Source of the DNA: Zygnema cylindricum
Lineage: Eukaryota; Streptophyta; Zygnematophyceae; Zygnematales; Zygnemataceae
NCBI GenBank assembly: GCA_037447655.1
Contig: JBBHKE010001923.1
Location: 1-12,249, forward strand
Direction: 5' to 3'
Length of the DNA: 12,249 nucleotides
Within the stretch, counting starts at the first letter, position 1. Each line of letters starts with the position of its first letter. The notes under the pieces are model-generated. The model saw only the letters and a list, made by a program, of their open reading frames with translations, made no database searches and was not told the DNA's origin. Shown one piece after another: positions 7,534 to 12,249 of the stretch. Made by a program: the position numbers and the translations under genes.

Positions 7534-8035
7534 TGATAGGAATAAGAGTCAATCGGAATGCGCTCACAAATACTTTAAATGTCTCAATGCGGAAGCGATA
7601 TTAAAATGAACTCAAACATTACAACACATCAAAAGCACATAATCCAAGATAGAGAGAAATTAAATACTCAATAACATAATTTCATATTAACTCAATCCTT
7701 AAACATTACACTTCTCTTAATTCATTCCTCCTTAATTGACTCTTGATTGATTCCTAATTGTTATATAATCTAACTCACACAATGGCTTTATAACTTAGCC
7801 GTAGAAACAATCTAGAACACTAACTCTAGAAGTGTCTAAATTTACTTAGACGTAAATGTGGTACAAAACAAAATGAAACTACTAGAAACCAAACTGACCG
7901 AATTCGCAAACCGACGCACGGAGTGCTAAATGAAACCAAACTAAATACGCGAAGTGACGCGAGACCAAATCTAAACCACACTAAAAACGAACAAGCATCA
8001 CGTAAACCTAGATTCAATAATTGTAAATCGTAACA
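7534..8035 (-). repeat. 5' LTR of the copia element
   Basis: A 502-bp direct repeat of 2239-2740 with 8 mismatches. On the minus strand it begins TGTTACG and ends CCTATCA. It lies next to the primer-binding site, which makes it the 5' LTR and the promoter-bearing copy. TATATAA on the minus strand (7761-7767) is the likely TATA box. Confidence 0.97.
7761..7767 (-). promoter_or_regulatory. Likely TATA box of the 5' LTR promoter
   Basis: TATATAA on the minus strand, just past the middle of the 5' LTR, is the best TATA match there and is preserved in both LTR copies. It would place the transcription start within the following few dozen bases. Assignment by motif and position only. Confidence 0.5.
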
Positions 8036-8040
8036 TTATC
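8036..8040. repeat. Right 5-bp target duplication of the copia element
   Basis: TTATC abuts the 5' LTR and pairs with 2234-2238. It is followed by the last 31 bp of the hAT-like element. Confidence 0.95.
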
Positions 8041-8051
8041 GCGATAAGTAT

Positions 8052-8071
8052 CTTACCGATACACAACACTA
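8052..8071 (-). repeat. Right terminal inverted repeat of the hAT-like element
   Basis: Perfect 20-base inverted partner of 1427-1446, found just beyond the nested copia element. It shows that the DNA on the two sides of the retrotransposon belonged to one element. Confidence 0.9.
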
Positions 8072-8079
8072 CATTTTAG
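8072..8079. repeat. Right 8-bp target-site duplication of the hAT-like element
   Basis: CATTTTAG directly abuts the right terminal repeat and pairs with CTTTTTAG at 1419-1426. Confidence 0.75.
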
Positions 8080-9860
8080 GCTTTGAAATTGAAAATAGCC
8101 CAACCTGTCTCAACCTTCTACTTCGATTGTTCTCCTGTCCTACAATAGAGAATTCTCCTGCCAAAATTGAATATGCGGCGCCTGATCTAAAATGACACAG
8201 AAGAAATCATTTATATAATCAGATGGTTTACCATCGCGCTTTTTAATAAAGTCAACTTATGTCTTATTTACATGATGCACAATTACAAGCCAATGTAAAT
8301 CGAAAGCGACAATGTGATTTGTTCATAGAGACCATATCTTCTATGTCCTCTTCATCATCCACTACTGTTGCTGTCACATTTTGAACTGATTTCCTCTCAA
8401 TTTTTCTCATATACAATACTTAACACATCAGTAGGAACCGATTTTAGAGAGTTTCAGTATCGAGATATGTCAGTTTCCGTTATTCAATGTTTAATAATAT
8501 TTTCAACACTCACAAAGTAAAAACAGCGTCCTACATGTCATCCCGGTTCAAGTCACTAATTTTGTCTTTGGCATCTTTTTTTCATGGTTTTTTTGATTTT
8601 CAGGGGATGTAGGAGGTGTCTTAGGGATTTATCTCTTTCTAGATTTGTTAGTGTTTTAGGGTTTCTTCGTGCTTTTAGCTTCATAGCTCAAATTTGTGGC
8701 GATTCTATTTTACTTTGGTGGGAATAACTCATAGGTTACCAAAAATTGAATCATATGCAATTTTCCGCTTTTCCAAACAAATTAGGGCTTGATAACTTTC
8801 TAACGTGAGTAGTCATGTCGCCCATACAAGCTCAGGAACTGCCGTTTTGATGAAGGTCGGAACCTCCCCTCAATACTGGAAGTCGAAAATTGACATCTCG
8901 AGTTTAATTTAACGCTAACTACTGTAATCATAACGGAAAAAAATACTGGTCCTATTGAAGTTTGCGCAATAGTTAAACGGCAAAGAGTGAGAATCACAAC
9001 AATTTACAATTGCATGAGATCAACGCCTAGGACTGCTCTAAGTACACTGCCAAATAGGTGTGCGTTAAAGTGTTATTGGTGTTTATGCAGAATTCAATGG
9101 GTTTTCAACGTTTACAAAAATTTAGTGTAGGGATACATGATAGACTCCAGTCCCTTTTTGATTTTAAAAAACTGCAATATTTTTTGTTACATTAGCGTTC
9201 TTATGATTGGCAATGCAGCGTTATGAACGTTCCTTCCTGGGTTTTAGACTAGAAGAACGTGCACCAAATTTAATATTGATGAAAAGTGTACAACTCCACA
9301 CCGAAGGGTGTATTGTTGGCTGATAAAAAAACAAAAGAAAAAGAAAGTTACACAAATGATGATCAAATTTCAATGCATTCAATTGCACTCTGAGAAACTT
9401 TGGTTGGTCTAGAGAAGATGTTTCCATAACCGATATTTATGTACTTGAAAATGAGAGACTAAACAGATTCTGTTGAATATCTCTTCGATTTTTCCAGTCT
9501 CTACTTACTTCTCGTTTCCTTTTTCTGCTCTGTTTTGCATTCATTCGACTTGTTTTTAATTGTGCTTCCCTTTTTGTTTCTTGGTCCATTTTATTTTGCT
9601 TCAGACCCGTTTCCATCCGTTCCCATTTTAAGTGAAGTCACTTGTCGACATTCTTGATGGTACACCGTGAATTGCTATTAAGGTTCAGAAATTAATTGAG
9701 TGAGGTTTATATTAGTGTTATTAATTCTAATTCAGTTCCATATGACATGGCTAATTTTCAACCGTATGAAAAAATAAGTATTAGGATTAAAAATAATCAA
9801 GTTATTAGTAGTATTTTAGGTTCAAGGCCCCCAATTTAGGGGCACCAATATAGTGTTATG
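8080..9860. other. AT-rich intergenic stretch with no supported gene
   Basis: About 1.8 kb without a convincing coding region on either strand. Short open frames at 8800-8997 and 9221-9427 (minus) have hydrophobic or arbitrary composition and no recognisable motif or splice partner. A small hairpin GCCCC-loop-GGGGC occurs near 9827-9842. I see no terminal repeats, target duplications or RNA genes here. Confidence 0.5.
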
Positions 9861-9943
9861 AACACTAATAAAGATTTCCACTGTAATAGCATTCCCCTGC
9901 ACTTTTAGCCGAAAAGCTCACAGTTATGTAAATATAAACATAC

Positions 9944-10521
9944 AAGCTCAAACATCTTGATAAGACAGTAAACAATCTCCTTACGGTTAGATGACTCAAC
10001 ATACAACTCATAGGTAGGCCAGGTGCCATCTGAGCCACAATTGTCTGTCGTTTCACTAATAGACGAGGAAATGGCTTCAAAATTTGCATTCCACCTACAC
10101 CAGATGAAACGTGCTAAGATTAACAATATGAGAACACAGTGCATTTACAGAAAGGGTCCTGATGTTTCATAACAACTGAAACTTGGCAAAGGCAATTCTG
10201 CTAACCAAGGTACACGTGAGATTATCGACTGAAATAATTTGTGTGTGAAAAGAGTAGTGATTGCCATTGCCGAGCTTCGGTTAAAGGACAGATTATCGAC
10301 TGCAACAGTACATGATTCAAAACTATACATGGTTTGGAGATTCCTTCCCTTAACTGCAAGAAACTAAAATAAAAAACAGCATATACCTTGAAATATACAA
10401 TGTCAAATATAAACATACCGCTTAATGTACACTCTACTCCAATTGTGGGAAACCGTGAATAGATCCATATCCATGCACCTGTATCCAGCTTAACTGCCGG
10501 ACCAATGGCTCCCTTGCTGTC
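9944..10521 (-). CDS. Possible exons of an unrecognised protein-coding gene
   Basis: Three candidate exons with good splice signals, in minus order. Exon A is 10521-10419 (TTTTGCAG|GAC to AGCG|GTATGT), open in one frame only, 34 codons plus one base, containing GAWIWIYSRFPTIGVECTLS. Exon B starts at 10353 after TTTCTTGCAG; the 65-bp intron joins it in phase and it stays open to a TAA at 10145. Exon C is 10094-9944 (TGTGTAG|G to GAGCTT|GTATGT), with ETTDNCGSDGTWPTYELY in one frame; its phase does not follow directly from exon A, so B to C needs another donor or C belongs to another model. The 10521 end has no ATG, so upstream exons would lie between there and 11315. I do not recognise the protein. 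It could be a real small gene, a decayed copy, or chance. Confidence 0.35.
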
Positions 10522-11315
10522 CTGCAAAATCTCATCCCTCAATCAGTTTATTCGTGTGATAAATCAGACGTCAAAAACACTAAAATCCTTGTTACCATAC
10601 ATGTTGTTACCATCCTTGTTTTAATTGGCATTTTCAAATTTGTTCGATCTTCTAGACTTGCCGCATTTTTCTTTCGCCTGGTGTAATCTTTAAATGCTTT
10701 TCTTTTGCCCTTTTCTAGCCAGATGGTTTTTCCATCACGGGTTTTTGACTTGAAGTTGTTTGTTTATTACCATACTAGACACTTACAATGCTCAAACACA
10801 TTTGCGCCCCAGAGAATGCTTTAGAGAGGGAAAATATAGCAAACATCATCACTGTGAGTACTAGAGTAAATGTCCACATTTTTCCATCCTTCAAATTCTA
10901 GACAGGTAGAACAAATAAGGAAAAAAAGAAGCGGGTTGTGGGAGCAAGATGGTTCATGAACTCACTAGGCCAAGTCCTGCATTCGAGTAATCAACCGTCC
11001 GGTTTTTGAGAGTGGTCGAAGGAACAAGAGTATGGCAATCTCGTGCCAGACTTGTCAAGCTATCTCTACCTTACACCTCCCGTCTCACAAAATAGAGGAC
11101 CTAGTCATGGGTTCTAAACTCTCCCCTCACCATAATACAAATCCTTCTCCATTCCCCTCCCGTGTAATGCAGGTTCCATTCAGTTTGTTACAAGATAAGT
11201 ACTTATTGCATTTCTCTAAAGACAGGCCATCCAGATAAAGTCCTTCTTGCAATCCAAAACAGATTCCAACCGCTCACCCTCCCGTGCTAAATATAATAGT
11301 TACACCCTATTTTGC
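10522..11315 (-). other. 3' flank and probable 3' UTR of the kinase gene, otherwise empty
   Basis: Sequence following the kinase stop codon on its own strand. The part next to 11315 should be 3' UTR, but I see no clear AATAAA-type polyadenylation signal to set its end. Open frames on the plus strand at 11032-11503 overlap the UTR and the last kinase exon in antisense and have no motif. Any first exons of the unknown gene below would have to lie here, but none is evident. Confidence 0.5.
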
Positions 11316-12249
11316 CTACTTTGTGGGTTGAGTCATCATTCGCAGCTCATTGGCCACCTCCTGAAAGGTTGGTCGTTGACTCGGGTCTCCAGACCAGCAA
11401 CGTTCCATCAGAGCCTTCCAGGCAGGGTCACACCATGAGGGTATGGGAGGTCGAAGGGTATTGTTCAAAATCCCACCTAAAAGAACAAAGATCGGTTCCG
11501 TGAACCAGCGTTATTAGGGATAACAGGAATTGGATTTGGAAGTTCTTTGCTGGTCTTTCATGGAGTTACCCTTCCTGACTTCTTTTATTCAACAACTTAG
11601 CACTTTCAGGATGTTCAAGCTATATGCCTCACAATGACACACCAGCTTTAAGGAACCCTAATAGTCACTTCACTGTTTTGCGAGCCAGAGAGACTTATCC
11701 AGAAAGGGAAAGTCTCATCAAGACCCTCTACAAATAGTGCAAATGATGCAGAAACAAGAAGCCTTACAATCAAGCTGCAAGGAACAAGATGTGCTAACTC
11801 TATCAAAACATTCTTGCTGCTAAAAATTTGGCGTCCACAACTTTCACGCATTGTCCACGTATGAGTAAGAGCCGGTGTCAACTACAGAACACTAACAAAA
11901 AAGGAACAAGCAGTCCAGCAATGCTATGGTGATAAAAACTTTGTACTAATTCACTTGACTAATAGAAGCAACTGACTAAGCATCTGAGGACTCTCCTTAC
12001 CAATAATTGCACCATAATGCATATGTGCATACGGCTCCTCAGCTGTCAATAGCTCCCACATACAAATGCCAAACGAGAACACATCCACCTGCAAGAAGAT
12101 TTTTTACAGCTTCAAGTCCGGGTCAAAAAAGGTACACTTTAAGTTGCATACTGATAGATTCGACAAGGATCCCAGAGAACTACAGGAAACAGCAATAAAC
12201 CACAAAAAGTAGGAGACGTATTTCACTTCCTAAAAGACTTCCTGGAACC
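11316..12249 (-). CDS. Raf-like protein kinase (MAPKKK-type), last two exons of the kinase domain
   Basis: The C-terminal end of a protein kinase that transfers phosphate from ATP to Ser/Thr. The penultimate exon (12088 down to 12001, 88 nt, CTTGCAG|GTGG to ATTG|GTAAGG) encodes [14 protein letters not shown] and [14 protein letters not shown], kinase subdomains IX-X with the invariant Asp. A 524-bp intron (12000-11477) precedes the last exon (11476-11316), which joins in phase as [13 protein letters not shown], then [13 protein letters not shown] and [11 protein letters not shown] (subdomain XI with its Arg), ending MMTQPTK and TAG. The combination DVFSFG, [14 protein letters not shown] and NNTLRPP(I/V)P is characteristic of plant group-B Raf-like kinases, several of which have an N-terminal PB1 domain and act in ABA, osmotic or ethylene-type signalling. 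The upstream catalytic exons are outside the window; 12089-12249 is intron. The subgroup cannot be fixed from this piece. Confidence 0.9.
11477..12000 (-). other. Last intron of the Raf-like kinase gene
   Basis: A 524-bp phase-1 intron beginning GTAAGG and ending TTTTAG on the minus strand. It splits the second Gly codon of the AIIGG motif. Small open frames inside it are not supported. Confidence 0.88.

Larger units (their letters stand above)
2239..8035 (-). mobile_element. Full-length Ty1/copia LTR retrotransposon, coding capacity broken
   Basis: A 5797-bp element on the minus strand. In transcription order it has the 5' LTR (8035-7534), primer-binding site (7531-7520), gag, zinc knuckles, protease, integrase, reverse transcriptase, RNase H, polypurine tract and 3' LTR (2740-2239). 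Integrase before RT defines Ty1/copia. Both LTRs are 502 bp with TG...CA ends and differ at 8 positions (5 transitions, 3 transversions, no indels). The flanking duplication TTATC is perfect (2234-2238 and 8036-8040). Low LTR divergence points to fairly recent insertion; a date would need the host substitution rate. The gag-pol frame has four in-frame stops and one frameshift, so this copy could not make its full polyprotein. Intact LTRs, PBS and PPT mean it could still be transcribed or act as a template in trans. Confidence 0.97.
1427..8071. mobile_element. Non-autonomous hAT-like DNA transposon, split by a nested copia element
   Basis: The ends form a perfect 20-bp inverted repeat (TAGTGTTGTGTATCGGTAAG at 1427-1446, its complement at 8052-8071). 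They are flanked by an 8-bp near-duplication, CTTTTTAG (1419-1426) and CATTTTAG (8072-8079), 7 of 8 identical. An 8-bp target duplication and (C/T)AGTGTTG-like termini are typical of the hAT superfamily. Without the nested retrotransposon and one copy of its duplication the element is about 843 bp (1427-2238 plus 8041-8071). It has no transposase frame, so it would have moved with a transposase supplied in trans. Both ends carry dense TATCG/CGATA motifs, as expected of subterminal transposase-binding sites. Orientation is undefined. The superfamily is inferred from structure, not from a protein match. Confidence 0.85.

Noticed and set aside
9221-9427. 68-codon minus-strand frame as a small gene
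   Set aside because: Very Leu/Phe-rich from AT-rich DNA, with no splice partners and no motif.
9820-9860. Helitron 3' end suggested by the hairpin GCCCC-AATTTA-like loop-GGGGC
   Set aside because: No CTRR end within the expected distance after the hairpin and no matching TC start was found.
10925-11140. tRNA-derived SINE: ATTCGAGT and GGGTTCTAAACTC resemble pol III box B
   Set aside because: Box B matches are weak, there is no convincing box A at the right distance, no A- or T-tail and no target duplication.
11032-11503. Plus-strand open frames over the kinase 3' end
   Set aside because: They are antisense to the in-phase kinase exon and its 3' flank and have no recognisable content.

Overview
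This window looks like nuclear DNA of a land plant. It has GT-AG introns of about 400-520 bp, a plant-type alpha-amylase with a transit-peptide-like N-terminus, a plant Raf-like protein kinase, a Ty1/copia element primed by initiator tRNA-Met, and a hAT-like DNA transposon. The sequence does not fix the species. No prokaryotic gene organisation, CRISPR array, rRNA or tRNA gene was seen.

Layout. (1) 1-802, minus strand: the 5' end of a probable plastid alpha-amylase gene. Exon 1 is 476-802, the intron is 78-475, and exon 2 begins at 77 and runs off the window. (2) 803-1426: its upstream region, with a TATA-like box and ACGT-core elements. (3) 1427-8071: a hAT-like non-autonomous element with perfect 20-bp terminal inverted repeats and an 8-bp target duplication (7 of 8 identical). 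About 843 bp long by itself, it is split by (4) 2239-8035, a full-length Ty1/copia retrotransposon on the minus strand. That element has two 502-bp LTRs with 8 mismatches (about 98.4% identical), a perfect 5-bp target duplication TTATC, a primer-binding site, a polypurine tract and recognisable gag, zinc-knuckle, protease, integrase, RT and RNase H parts. Its polyprotein is broken by four in-frame stops and one frameshift. (5) 8072 to about 9850: AT-rich DNA with no gene I can support. (6) About 9944-10521, minus strand: a cluster of possible exons of a gene I do not recognise. (7) 11316-12249, minus strand: the last two exons of a Raf-like protein kinase gene, with its 3' flank below 11316.

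Order of events. The copia element is bracketed by its own target duplication inside the hAT-like element, so the hAT-like element arrived first. Together they lie about 0.6 kb upstream of the alpha-amylase start. The hAT-like element carries a perfect ABRE/G-box and is strongly enriched in GTAC tetranucleotides, so an influence on the neighbouring gene is possible but untested. The host genes appear functionally unrelated. The most interesting parts are the nested transposons, the motif-dense hAT-like family, the short N-terminal region of the amylase and the unassigned exon cluster.
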